Positions 1 to 6,574 of a stretch of DNA of 10,589 nucleotides are shown here, piece by piece; position 1 is the stretch's first letter; each line of letters opens with the position of its first letter. A program made the translations under genes and the position numbers. The DNA lies in NCBI GenBank assembly GCA_020627425.1, contig JAHKXX010000093.1, positions 1-10,589 on the forward strand, in the 5' to 3' direction. The notes under the pieces were generated by a model. That model made no database searches. It had not been told where the DNA came from and worked only from the letters and a program-made list of their open reading frames with translations. The stretch is from a bacterium. Its GTDB lineage: Bacteria > Bacillota > Clostridia > Oscillospirales > Acutalibacteraceae.

Positions 1-300
1 ACAGGCACAACAGGAAAAATGGTTGCCGAGGCAACAGGACTTGAGATTCAGAGATTTCTGGCAGGCTCACAGGGCGGCGATCAGCAGATAGCGGCGCGTA
101 TAGCCTTTAACGAGATAGATATGCTTATATTCCTCAGAGATCCTCTGAATCCGAAGCCCCACGAGCCGAACGATATGAATCTTCTCCGTCTTTGCGATAT
201 GCACAATATCCCTGTTGCAACAAATATTGCTACCGGTGAGGTTCTTATACACGGTCTTGAGCGCGGAGATCTTGACTGGCGTAATATCGTTCGTTCATAA
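1..300 (+). CDS. mgsA: Methylglyoxal synthase, 3' part (5' end outside window)
   Basis: The frame is open from base 1 to the TAA at 298-300, giving the last 99 residues. Methylglyoxal synthase converts dihydroxyacetone phosphate to methylglyoxal and phosphate in the cytosol, a bypass of lower glycolysis that relieves sugar-phosphate build-up. Seen here: the phosphate-binding TGTTGK start (residues 1-6 of the fragment), the family hallmark GGDQQ (25-29) with its catalytic aspartate, the DPLNPKPHEP stretch (47-56) and the NIPVATNIAT segment (69-78). The family is usually 120-150 residues, so about a quarter to a third of the protein lies upstream. The ATG at 19 is internal, because GTTGK before it belongs to the conserved fold. 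A terminator follows within 25 bp, so this is the last gene of its unit. The family assignment is secure. Confidence 0.95.
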   Translation, partial: TGTTGKMVAEATGLEIQRFLAGSQGGDQQIAARIAFNEIDMLIFLRDPLNPKPHEPNDMNLLRLCDMHNIPVATNIATGEVLIHGLERGDLDWRNIVRS

Positions 301-324
301 ATTACGACCTCCTAAAAGAATAAT

Positions 325-355
325 GCCTCATACCAAAACCGGTATGGGGCTTTTT
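325..355 (+). terminator. Rho-independent terminator of mgsA
   Basis: A 10-bp stem, GCCTCATACC (325-334) with GGTATGGGGC (341-350) and one G-T wobble, encloses a 6-nt loop and runs straight into TTTTT (351-355). It lies 25 bp after the mgsA stop, which fits intrinsic termination on the plus strand. Confidence 0.9.
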
Positions 356-426
356 GAGTGTAAAATATAAAATGGAAGATTAAGGATCGATGCGTGTGGA
401 ATGTGGAAATTGAAATTGTGGAGTGT

Positions 427-535
427 AATTCACTTTATACTCTCTGCACTGTTATTTGAAGACATTGAGTAAAGTGGGTAAATATACTAAATCTCAGGAA
501 AAACCAGCACAAGCGCCGCCGAAAAGCGCTGCGCT
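427..535 (+). repeat. Truncated copy (D) of the dispersed intergenic repeat
   Basis: This stretch aligns with the left half of the full copy at 554-795. Shared landmarks in the same order are a TATACT box (483-488; A has 642-647), the block AAAAACCAGC and a GC-rich hairpin region (here AGCGC at 512-516 with GCGCT at 526-530). The right half, with the GTACGCG block and the terminal hairpin, is missing; the copy breaks off into a short tandem heptad repeat at 537. The orientation matches copy A. The left boundary is approximate. 356-426, between the mgsA terminator and this copy, is AT-rich with nothing recognisable. Confidence 0.65.
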
Positions 536-536
536 A

Positions 537-564
537 ACTGAAAACTGAAAACTTAAGACTGAAT
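537..564 (+). repeat. Short tandem heptad repeat (ACTGAAA-like, about 4 units)
   Basis: Four consecutive 7-mers read ACTGAAA, ACTGAAA, ACTTAAG and ACTGAAT. The array sits exactly where the truncated repeat D stops and full copy A begins. A single AGACTGAAA occurs at the matching left end of copy C (8235-8243), so the heptad may belong to the element's left edge. Confidence 0.6.
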
Positions 565-795
565 ATTTAAAAATGATCGTTAGAAAATCACATCATACTT
601 GCTGTACTGTTTTCTCGGAAACAATGAGTAGAATAGAGATATATACTTGCCTCTGCTAAAAACCAGCGTCAAGTGCCACCCTGTGTGGCACGGCGCGGAC
701 AAAGAGGTAAAATAAGACCAAACCTGTACGCGTGCCAACAAAGCAGGCGGCAATACCAACCACAGTGCGCGATTCGACAGCGGAGGCACTCCGCC
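554..795 (+). repeat. Full copy (A) of a dispersed structured intergenic repeat
   Basis: About 240 bp with related copies at 8036-8231 (inverted) and 8232-8469. Conserved blocks in order are: an AGACTGAA edge; a TATACT box (642-647); AAAAACCAGC; hairpin 1, with GTGCCAC (673-679) paired to GTGGCAC (685-691) around a 5-nt loop; CGCGGACAAAGAGG; TGTACGCGTGCC; a GGCGG block; TGCGCGATTC; and a terminal hairpin, GCGGAG (780-785) paired to CTCCGC (789-794) around GCA. The stem bases differ from the other copies but pairing is kept. Open frames across it are not conserved between copies, so coding is unlikely. It ends 15 bp before the -35 box of the nfnA promoter. It could be a non-coding RNA gene, a regulatory module, or a non-autonomous mobile element with hairpin ends. 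I cannot assign it to a named family. Confidence 0.75.
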
Positions 796-809
796 GCCGA
801 TTCTTGTTA

Positions 810-838
810 TTGAAATTTATATCCGCTTGTGGTAAAAT
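810..838 (+). promoter_or_regulatory. Probable sigma-A promoter of nfnAB
   Basis: TTGAAA (810-815) and TAAAAT (833-838) are separated by 17 bp, close to the housekeeping consensus. Transcription would begin near 845 and give a leader of about 55 nt before the nfnA start. No riboswitch-like structure was seen in that leader. Confidence 0.75.
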
Positions 839-900
839 ATTTACCATGACAGAGTGTATTGATTTGTCTTAAATGTAAGAATACAGAAAGGATCGTTCCT

Positions 901-1743
901 ATGTACAAGATAGTAAGAAAACAGTCTTTGAATCCTACGGTATCGCTTATGGAGATAGAAGCGCCCCTTATTGCAAAAAAGGCAGAGCCGGGTCAGTTCA
1001 TCATCTTCAGAGCAAAGGATGACAGTGAGCGTGTTCCGCTGACTATTGCAGACTTTGACAGAGAAAAGGGTACCGTGACTATAATATATCAGATAGTAGG
1101 CAGAGCCACAATGGAGCTTGATACTCTGAAGGAGGGCGAGAGCCTGAAGGACTTTGTTGGTCCCCTCGGAAAACCGAGCGAGACCGACGGACTGAAAAAA
1201 GTTGCTGTTGTCGGCGGCGGAGTAGGCTGTGCTATAGCCTATCCCATAGCAAAGAAGCTTCACGCATTGGGTGCAGAGGTACACTCTGTAGTAGGTTTCA
1301 GAAATAAGGATCTCGTTATACTGGAGGATGAGTTCAGGGCTGTATCCGACAAGCTGTATATAATGACAGACGACGGCAGCTACGGTCAGAAGGGACTCGT
1401 AACAAACGCTCTCGAGCAGCTGATAAAGGACGGCAATCAGTACGACGAGGTAATAGCAATAGGTCCGCTTATAATGATGAAGTTTGTCTGTAAGCTGACT
1501 GAGCAGTACAACATAAAGACAATAGTCAGCATGAACCCCATAATGATAGACGGCACAGGAATGTGCGGCGGCTGCAGGCTTACTGTAGGCGGAGAAACAA
1601 AGTTTGCGTGTGTAGACGGTCCCGACTTTGACGGACATCTGGTGGATTTTGACGAGGCTATGCACAGAGGAACAATGTATAGGGAATTTGAACAGCACGC
1701 CCGCGAGGAATCGTGTAATCTGCTCGGTCAGGAGGTAAAATAA
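901..1743 (+). CDS. nfnA: NfnA-type FAD/NAD-binding subunit (sulfide/dihydroorotate dehydrogenase-like)
   Basis: This 280-residue flavoprotein belongs to the ferredoxin-NADP reductase/PyrK-like superfamily. With the next gene it matches the NADH-dependent reduced ferredoxin:NADP+ oxidoreductase, a cytosolic electron-bifurcating enzyme that links NADH, NADPH and ferredoxin pools in anaerobes. Seen: the FAD-binding RVPLT at residues 44-48, the glycine-rich nucleotide loop VVGGGVGCA at 103-111, IGP at 187-189, and a C-terminal [2Fe-2S] site with Cys222, Cys225 and Cys237 preceded by Asp217. Characterised NfnA proteins use three cysteines and one aspartate at this cluster. The start at 901 is chosen over an in-frame ATG at 859 because an AAAGGA ribosome site lies just before it and family homology begins there. 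nfnB follows after 2 bp. PyrK and a sulfide dehydrogenase subunit are relatives, but no pyrD is adjacent. Confidence 0.88.
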   Translation: MYKIVRKQSLNPTVSLMEIEAPLIAKKAEPGQFIIFRAKDDSERVPLTIADFDREKGTVTIIYQIVGRATMELDTLKEGESLKDFVGPLGKPSETDGLKKVAVVGGGVGCAIAYPIAKKLHALGAEVHSVVGFRNKDLVILEDEFRAVSDKLYIMTDDGSYGQKGLVTNALEQLIKDGNQYDEVIAIGPLIMMKFVCKLTEQYNIKTIVSMNPIMIDGTGMCGGCRLTVGGETKFACVDGPDFDGHLVDFDEAMHRGTMYREFEQHAREESCNLLGQEVK

Positions 1744-1745
1744 TA

Positions 1746-3161
1746 ATGCCTGTAAACAGAAATATGGATCCTAAAAGATCGCCTATGCCCGTGCAGGATC
1801 CCGAGATAAGAAGAAACAACTTTGACGAGGTGGCTCTCGGTTATTCATATGAGACAGCCGTAAAAGAAGCGCACCGCTGTCTTAACTGTAAGAATAAGCC
1901 CTGCAGAAGTGCCTGTCCCGTACAGATAGACATTCCTGCTTTTATAGAGAGAGTAGCTAATGAGGATATGGAGGGTGCGTATGAGATAATCTCTCAGTCC
2001 AGCTCTCTGCCTGCTGTGTGCGGCCGTGTATGTCCTCAGGAAAATCAGTGCGAGGGAAAATGTGTACGCGGCATAAAGGGCGAAAGCGTCGGTATAGGCA
2101 GACTGGAGCGATTTGTTGCCGATTGGCACAGAGAACACTCAGATCAACAGCCAAAGCTGCCTGCTCCGAACGGTCACAGAGTAGCCATCATAGGCTCGGG
2201 TCCCAGCGGACTGACAGCAGCCGGAGACCTTGCAAAAAAGGGTTACAAGGTGACTGTATTTGAAGCGCTGCATCTTGCAGGAGGCGTGCTTGTATACGGT
2301 ATACCCGAGTTCAGGCTTCCGAAGATAATAGTCGAAAAGGAAATAGATAACCTTCGTGCGTACGGAGTAGAAATACAGACAAATATGGTCATCGGAAAGG
2401 TACTGACAATAGACGAGCTGTTTGATATGGGCTATGAGGCTGTCTATATCGGCAGCGGCGCAGGACTTCCAAGGTTTATGAATATCCCGGGAGAGTCGCT
2501 GAACGGCGTCTACTCGGCAAACGAATACCTGACAAGAATAAACCTTATGAAGGCGTATAAAAAAGGCGCAAAGACTCCGCTGAAGCACAGCAAGAAGGTT
2601 GCTGTAGTAGGCGGCGGAAACGTAGCTATGGACGCGGCGCGCTGCGCTAAGCGAATGGGTGCAGAGGAAGTATATATCGTATACCGCCGCAGTATGAACG
2701 AGCTGCCTGCCAGAAAGGAAGAGGTAGAGCATGCCGAGGAAGAGGGCATTATATTCAAGACCCTGAACAATCCCGTCGAGGTTGTCGGTGATGAAAACGG
2801 AATGGTAAAGGGACTGAAATGTATAAAAATGGAGCTTGGCGAGCCTGACGAAAGCGGCAGACGCAAGCCCGTACCCGTAGAGGGTAGTGAGTTTGTACTT
2901 GATGTAGACACTATGATAATGGCTATCGGTACAAGCCCGAATCCCATGATAAGAAGCACGACTCCCGGACTTGAAACAAACAAGCGCGGCTGTATAGTGA
3001 CCGACGGCGACGACGGTCTGACGAGCCGCGAGGGTGTTTATGCAGGCGGTGACGCCGTAACGGGCGCCGCTACAGTGATCCTTGCAATGGGCGCAGGAAA
3101 GTCCGCAGCAAGGGCTATTGACGAATATATTACAAAAAAAGAGGCTGAGAATAATCAGTAA
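1746..3161 (+). CDS. nfnB: NfnB-type subunit (NADPH-dependent glutamate synthase small-chain-like, often annotated gltA)
   Basis: This 471-residue protein has the glutamate synthase small-subunit architecture. The N-terminal iron-sulfur domain carries eight cysteines: Cys45, 48, 53, 57, 92, 96, 102 and 106, enough for two [4Fe-4S] clusters. An FAD-binding Rossmann loop follows (IIGSGPSG, 148-155), then an NADP-binding loop (VVGGGNVAMD, 287-296) and the C-terminal flavin motif AGGDAVTGAATV (433-444). In NfnAB complexes this subunit holds the bifurcating FAD and the NADPH site. AGGAGG at 1730-1735 lies inside the end of nfnA, 10 bp before the ATG, so the two are probably translationally coupled. 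No large glutamate synthase subunit follows; a terminator closes the unit within 10 bp. That context favours NfnB over true glutamate synthase, although many databases use the glutamate synthase name. Confidence 0.9.
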   Translation: MPVNRNMDPKRSPMPVQDPEIRRNNFDEVALGYSYETAVKEAHRCLNCKNKPCRSACPVQIDIPAFIERVANEDMEGAYEIISQSSSLPAVCGRVCPQENQCEGKCVRGIKGESVGIGRLERFVADWHREHSDQQPKLPAPNGHRVAIIGSGPSGLTAAGDLAKKGYKVTVFEALHLAGGVLVYGIPEFRLPKIIVEKEIDNLRAYGVEIQTNMVIGKVLTIDELFDMGYEAVYIGSGAGLPRFMNIPGESLNGVYSANEYLTRINLMKAYKKGAKTPLKHSKKVAVVGGGNVAMDAARCAKRMGAEEVYIVYRRSMNELPARKEEVEHAEEEGIIFKTLNNPVEVVGDENGMVKGLKCIKMELGEPDESGRRKPVPVEGSEFVLDVDTMIMAIGTSPNPMIRSTTPGLETNKRGCIVTDGDDGLTSREGVYAGGDAVTGAATVILAMGAGKSAARAIDEYITKKEAENNQ

Positions 3162-3168
3162 CAAAAAA

Positions 3169-3194
3169 AGCTCTGCTGCAAAGCAGGGCTTTTT
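3169..3194 (+). terminator. Rho-independent terminator of nfnAB
   Basis: A 9-bp stem, AGCTCTGCT (3169-3177) with AGCAGGGCT (3182-3190) and one wobble, is closed by a GCAA tetraloop and followed by TTTTT. It starts 8 bp after the nfnB stop. Confidence 0.92.
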
Positions 3195-3213
3195 GACTAT
3201 ACATATTTACCTC

Positions 3214-3258
3214 CAAAAAAACAAAGTCTGCGTAAATCTATCCGGACTTACGCAGACT
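3214..3258 (-). terminator. Probable terminator of ilvE (minus strand)
   Basis: A perfect 11-bp inverted repeat, AGTCTGCGTAA (3225-3235) with TTACGCAGACT (3248-3258), has a 12-nt loop. Read on the minus strand it is followed by TTTGTTTTTTT (3224-3214), as expected for an intrinsic terminator about 110 bp beyond the ilvE stop. The 3259-3367 stretch between it and ilvE is AT-rich with only a weak 5-bp hairpin (CCTGT/ACAGG) near 3342. Confidence 0.75.
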
Positions 3259-3367
3259 CTGCAACTCGATACTATTATTTTACTTTAATCAGAAAAAAAT
3301 TCAAAGGCAATTTTGCACAAATATATGATACACTCAAATACCTGTTAAACAGGAAAACTGACAGAAC

Positions 3368-4393
3368 TTACTCTATTACCTTTAGCCAGCCCTCGGGAGC
3401 CTCTATTCTACCCATCTGTATACCTGTCAGAGTGTCATACAGCTTTTTGGTAGTAGGACCCATCTCGTCCATTCCGCTCGGGAAAGCTATTTCCTTGCCG
3501 TGATCGTTTATTTTTCCTACAGGAGAGATAACAGCAGCTGTGCCGCACAGACCGCACTCTGCAAAATCCTTTACCTCGTCGAAGTAAACTTCTCTTTCCT
3601 CTACCTCCATACCCAGATAGTCCTTAGCCACTGTCATTATAGAGCGGCGTGTTATAGACGGGAGTATGCTCTTTGACTTAGGAGTAACCAGCTTGTTGTC
3701 TTTTGTTATGAATATGAAGTTAGCTCCGCCTGTTTCCTCTACCTTTGTTCTTGTAGCAGCGTCAAGGTACATATTTTCGGAGAAGCCTTCCTCGTGAGCC
3801 TTAACTATTGCGTGCAGGCTCATAGCGTAGTTGAGTCCTGCCTTTATGTGTCCTGTTCCGTTAGGAGCGGCACGGTCAAAGTCGCTTACCTTTATAACGA
3901 TGGGCTTAGCTCCTCCTTTGAAGTAAGGTCCTACGGGAGTAGCAAATATTCTGAACTGATACTCGTCAGCCGGCTTTACACCGATAACTGGGTTGCTGCC
4001 GAACATATAGGGACGGATATACAGTGTAGCGCCCGAGCCATAGGGAGGTACCCAGTCGATATTCTCCTTTACAACGCTGCATACAGCCTCTACAAATTTA
4101 TCCTTCGGGAAAGGCGGCATCTCCAGACGAAGAGCAGAGTCGTACATTCTGTCTGCGTTAAGGTCTGGGCGGAATATAACAGTGCGTCCGTCAACAGTCT
4201 CGTATGCCTTCATACCCTCAAATACAGACTGAGAGTACTGCAGTACGCCTGCACATTCACTCATGGTTATCATATCCTCGCCGGTCATAACACCGTCGTC
4301 CCACTTGCCGTCCTTGAAATTGGAAACAAATCTTTTGTCGGTCTTCATATAACCAAATCCAAGCTTGTCCCATTCAATATTTTTCTTAGCCAT
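3368..4393 (-). CDS. ilvE: Branched-chain amino acid aminotransferase
   Basis: This 341-residue fold-type IV PLP enzyme transfers the amino group between glutamate and the branched-chain 2-oxo acids, the last step of leucine, isoleucine and valine synthesis and the first of their breakdown; it acts in the cytosol. Seen: the opening MAKKNIEWDKLGFGY typical of the group II family, SVFEGMKAY at 57-65, the PLP-lysine region GHIKAGLNYAMS (181-192, Lys184 as likely Schiff base), the class signature VEETGGANFIFI (218-229), and the phosphate-binding SITRRS (246-251) and GTAA (284-287) segments. The start at 4393 is chosen because AAAGGAAG lies just before it and the family begins with this MAKK; the upstream in-frame ATG at 4414 overlaps that ribosome site. 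It appears to be a single-gene unit with its own promoter, divergent from the sigma gene. Confidence 0.95.
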   Translation of the reverse strand: MAKKNIEWDKLGFGYMKTDKRFVSNFKDGKWDDGVMTGEDMITMSECAGVLQYSQSVFEGMKAYETVDGRTVIFRPDLNADRMYDSALRLEMPPFPKDKFVEAVCSVVKENIDWVPPYGSGATLYIRPYMFGSNPVIGVKPADEYQFRIFATPVGPYFKGGAKPIVIKVSDFDRAAPNGTGHIKAGLNYAMSLHAIVKAHEEGFSENMYLDAATRTKVEETGGANFIFITKDNKLVTPKSKSILPSITRRSIMTVAKDYLGMEVEEREVYFDEVKDFAECGLCGTAAVISPVGKINDHGKEIAFPSGMDEMGPTTKKLYDTLTGIQMGRIEAPEGWLKVIE

Positions 4394-4440
4394 TTTAAAC
4401 GGACTTCCTTTCAATAATAATTTAATACATTACAGTATAA

Positions 4441-4469
4441 ATAATAACACCGATGGGACCTTATGTCAA
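4441..4469 (-). promoter_or_regulatory. Strong sigma-A promoter of ilvE
   Basis: On the minus strand TTGACA (4469-4464) is a consensus -35 box, followed after exactly 17 bp by TATTAT (4446-4441). The leader of about 40 nt contains no visible attenuator or T-box, so branched-chain control, if any, is not of the leader-peptide type here. Confidence 0.85.
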
Positions 4470-4531
4470 TCTATAAAACATAAATTTGCAATTTATTATT
4501 TTAAAACTTGCAAAAAAATTTAGTAAAAAAA

Positions 4532-4559
4532 TGACCCCTTTTTGATAAAACATCCGTTC
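4532..4559 (+). promoter_or_regulatory. Candidate ECF-type, possibly self-recognised promoter of the sigma gene
   Basis: TGACCC (4532-4537) and CGTTC (4555-4559), 17 bp apart, resemble extracytoplasmic-function sigma promoters, which have an AAC/ACC-rich -35 and a CGT-containing -10. No good sigma-A promoter was found in this gap. ECF sigma genes commonly read their own promoter. A 10-bp palindrome TGAAATTTCA lies downstream in the leader at 4574-4583. The call rests on resemblance only. Confidence 0.45.
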
Positions 4560-4607
4560 TTATTAGTGAAGGTTGAAATTTCACCGAAAAAAACCGGGGA
4601 GGTACAT

Positions 4608-5162
4608 ATGGACGAAAAAAAGCTTATCGAAGCGCTGCGCCGGCACAGTGAAGCTGCAATATCGGAGATCATAGAAAAATACACACCCTATGTTTCTGCG
4701 ATAATATACAATGTTTCACGCGGCTTGCTGAGTGCGGAGGATATAGAAGAAACAACAGCGGATACGTTTTATACGCTGTGGAAAAACACGGAAAAGGTAC
4801 GGGAAGGAGCTCTCAAAGGTTATCTTGCCGCAATAGCAAAGAGCAGAGCAAAGGACAGGCTGCGTTCTCTGCCGAAAAGTGAGATAGTAAACATCGACGA
4901 TGCGGAGCTTAGGGATGAATATTCGATCTCTGATAATATAGACCGCGAGACTCTGTCAAAGGATATACGCGATTCTCTTGAATTCTTCAAACAGCCCGAC
5001 AAAGAGATCATGATCAGGTATTATTACTATTATCAGACGGTAGCCGAGATAGCGGATATTTTGCAGCTGAACAAGGAATCTGTAAAATCAAAGCTGCGTC
5101 GTGCAAAAACAAAGCTGAGAGCCTTATTGGAGGAAAGGGGATACAATAATGAAAACAGATAA
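4608..5162 (+). CDS. ECF-family RNA polymerase sigma factor
   Basis: This 184-residue protein has the two-domain ECF layout. Region 2 spans about residues 5-88, including the acidic SAEDIEETTADTFYTLWKN helix (42-60) that contacts core polymerase and the WKN-to-KDRLRS segment (58-87) for the -10 element. A linker of about 25 residues follows. Region 4 spans about 115-173, with a helix-turn-helix TVAEIADILQLNKESVKSKL (144-163) and basic RRAKTKLRALLEE for -35 contact. The start at 4608 is set by GGGGAGG, 5 bp before the ATG; an in-frame ATG at 4542 lies inside the putative promoter. The last 14 bp overlap the next gene, a membrane protein, the usual sigma/anti-sigma arrangement. The signal it responds to cannot be told from sequence. 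Confidence 0.9.
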   Translation: MDEKKLIEALRRHSEAAISEIIEKYTPYVSAIIYNVSRGLLSAEDIEETTADTFYTLWKNTEKVREGALKGYLAAIAKSRAKDRLRSLPKSEIVNIDDAELRDEYSISDNIDRETLSKDIRDSLEFFKQPDKEIMIRYYYYYQTVAEIADILQLNKESVKSKLRRAKTKLRALLEERGYNNENR

Positions 5163-6384
5163 TATTTTTGACAACCTTGACTACGAAAACACGGTAGACG
5201 ACAGTACATTAAAGACTCCCGAGGGAGTAAGTACAGAAAGGGTTAAGGATCTGTTTATGAATAAGATAAATGAAAACACGGCTTCGAAAAAACATTCAAA
5301 AAGGAGCAGGATAATAAAGGTATTCGCTATTGCCGCCGCAGCAGCAGTTGTAACAGGCGCTCTGACAGTTGGCGCGGCAGGAGGCTTTAACAAGGTCTTT
5401 TCACAGATAACAGCCGGTACTCCCGAGCAAGGCGTATACAACGGAGCAGACATCAGAACTGAGGGTAAGGGTGATGTTTCAGTAGAATTTGAGGGTGTTA
5501 CCGGTGACGACAACTATGCATTAGCAGGCTTTACGTTGAAGAACAAGGACGGCAGCAGTTTTGTTGATGACTATAAGAACACCTGGATCAATTCTGATAC
5601 CCAGTCACAACTCAGACAAACCTCTCTGCTTGTGAGTTTTGATCTGCACAGCAGTCCCTTGGTGGATTACAAGCTGGTCGATAATGATACGATAGTAGGA
5701 TACTCATTAGTTGAAAGAAACTTTCCCTCATATATTCAGAATACAACGCTGTCGATCAGCAATACCGACCTTTTGATATATCACACAGAGAAGGTGCTCT
5801 TTACTGAGGATACAGAGAAGGATGTAGTAGACAGCTATTCGGAGCTGATGGATAATCTTATTGAAAATGAGAAAAAATACAAGGGACTGCTAAAGGAAAA
5901 CGAAACGGTTACACTGGAAAACAATCTGACTTCGTTTGTACATGACGGACCGAGAAGAATAGTAAGAGCCTCTGTCAAAAAAGTGAATGCGGATTATATG
6001 CTCTCTGCAAGGCTCAACTACCGCACCGAGACTAAAAAATTTGATGACTGTGAGATAAATAAGGACGGCAAAACAATAAAGCTGTCAAATATCAGCCTCC
6101 AGTCAATGACAATAAATCTGAATATTTCCGGTACAAATCCTGATTATATCTGGTCGGAGGAAAATATAGCAAACTATGCTATCACTGTCATTTTAAAGGA
6201 CGGCACAAAATTCTGTGCAAATATGGTAAGTGCCGAAAGCTCTGAAAACGACAGCTTTAAGGGAAGCTTTATATTCTCGCCTGTATTTGATGCGGAAAGA
6301 AGAATAAAATTCCGTGTTATAGATATAAATGAGGTAGACAAGGTTACATTTCTCGGTGAAGAAATGCCGATCTCTGCACAGTGA
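5149..6384 (+). CDS. Single-pass membrane protein, probable anti-sigma factor (DUF4179-like layout)
   Basis: This 411-residue protein has three parts: a hydrophilic, partly acidic N-terminal stretch (1-45), a basic patch KKHSKRSRIIK (47-57), and one hydrophobic helix rich in Ala and Val (about 58-77) followed by GGFNKVFSQ. The basic patch just before the helix predicts the N terminus inside the cell and about 330 residues outside. The exported part is polar and beta-rich by eye, with no recognised catalytic motif. The start at 5149 has a GGAAAGGGG ribosome site and overlaps the sigma gene by 14 bp, so translation is probably coupled. By family knowledge, such partners hold the sigma factor at the membrane through their cytoplasmic end until a signal reaches the outer domain. 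Here that role is inferred from position and topology. No zinc-binding HxxxCxxC anti-sigma motif is visible. Confidence 0.78.
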   Translation: MKTDNIFDNLDYENTVDDSTLKTPEGVSTERVKDLFMNKINENTASKKHSKRSRIIKVFAIAAAAAVVTGALTVGAAGGFNKVFSQITAGTPEQGVYNGADIRTEGKGDVSVEFEGVTGDDNYALAGFTLKNKDGSSFVDDYKNTWINSDTQSQLRQTSLLVSFDLHSSPLVDYKLVDNDTIVGYSLVERNFPSYIQNTTLSISNTDLLIYHTEKVLFTEDTEKDVVDSYSELMDNLIENEKKYKGLLKENETVTLENNLTSFVHDGPRRIVRASVKKVNADYMLSARLNYRTETKKFDDCEINKDGKTIKLSNISLQSMTINLNISGTNPDYIWSEENIANYAITVILKDGTKFCANMVSAESSENDSFKGSFIFSPVFDAERRIKFRVIDINEVDKVTFLGEEMPISAQ

Positions 6385-6414
6385 TCAATGCTCTGCTTTA
6401 ATTACGCATGGAAC

Positions 6415-6470
6415 AAGGGCTATGGAAACTGATACAAGCTTCCATAGCCCTTAATGTTTTATTGTTTTTC
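6415..6470 (+). terminator. Terminator after the sigma/anti-sigma unit
   Basis: A perfect 13-bp stem, AAGGGCTATGGAA (6415-6427) with TTCCATAGCCCTT (6440-6452), has a 12-nt loop and is followed by the T-rich AATGTTTTATTGTTTTT. It begins 31 bp after the stop codon. The T tract is interrupted, so efficiency is uncertain. Confidence 0.75.
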
Positions 6471-6542
6471 GCTTTAAAAGCTCTGCTTGGGTCAAGCAGA
6501 GGAAGCCTGCGGCTTCTCTGCGGTTATATCCGCTTTTAAGGC
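6471..6542. other. Multi-hairpin structure in the convergent spacer, including the likely glyQS terminator
   Basis: An outer 11-bp pairing, GCTTTAAAAGC (6471-6481) with GCTTTTAAGGC (6532-6542) and one wobble, encloses three hairpins: CTCTGCTT/AAGCAGAG (6481-6488 with 6494-6501), GAAGCC/GGCTTC (6502-6507 with 6511-6516) and GCGG/CCGC (6520-6523 with 6530-6533). Some stems share edge bases and cannot all form fully at once. An alternative longer hairpin pairs GCAGAGGAAGCC (6496-6507) with GGCTTCTCTGC (6511-6521), with one bulge. Read on the minus strand, the first hairpin is followed by CTTTT, so it probably terminates glyQS. It is not a tRNA: there is no T-loop or anticodon arm pattern. Confidence 0.6.
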
Positions 6543-6574
6543 TGAGATAAAGAAACCCTGCCTATATAATTGCT

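Noticed and set aside
580..789. Antisense open frames over repeat copies A, B and C with related peptide fragments (for example PPLSNRA versus PPLSIRA, and QYISLFY-like strings)
   Set aside because: The similarity reflects the shared DNA. Frames shift or stop at different points between copies (B stops after about 40 codons, C changes frame), and none has a proper ribosome site, so protein coding is unlikely.
427..795. CRISPR array
   Set aside because: The repeats are long, diverged and too few, with no regular unique spacers and no cas genes.
780..795. Terminal hairpin of repeat copy A as an intrinsic terminator
   Set aside because: No T tract follows it in any of the three copies (next bases are GCCGATTC in A, GTAAAA in B and TTGACA in C).
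841..1698. Long minus-strand open frame of 285 codons opposite nfnA, and a similar one (2139-3164) opposite nfnB
   Set aside because: Both are rich in Cys, Tyr, Leu and Ser, as expected for the reverse of a gene using ATA, GTA, AGA and AGC codons. The plus-strand proteins are clear family members.
6471..6542. tRNA-like cloverleaf of about 72 nt
   Set aside because: No T-loop consensus, no D-arm pattern, no anticodon loop, and stems overlap; the structure is a set of simple hairpins.
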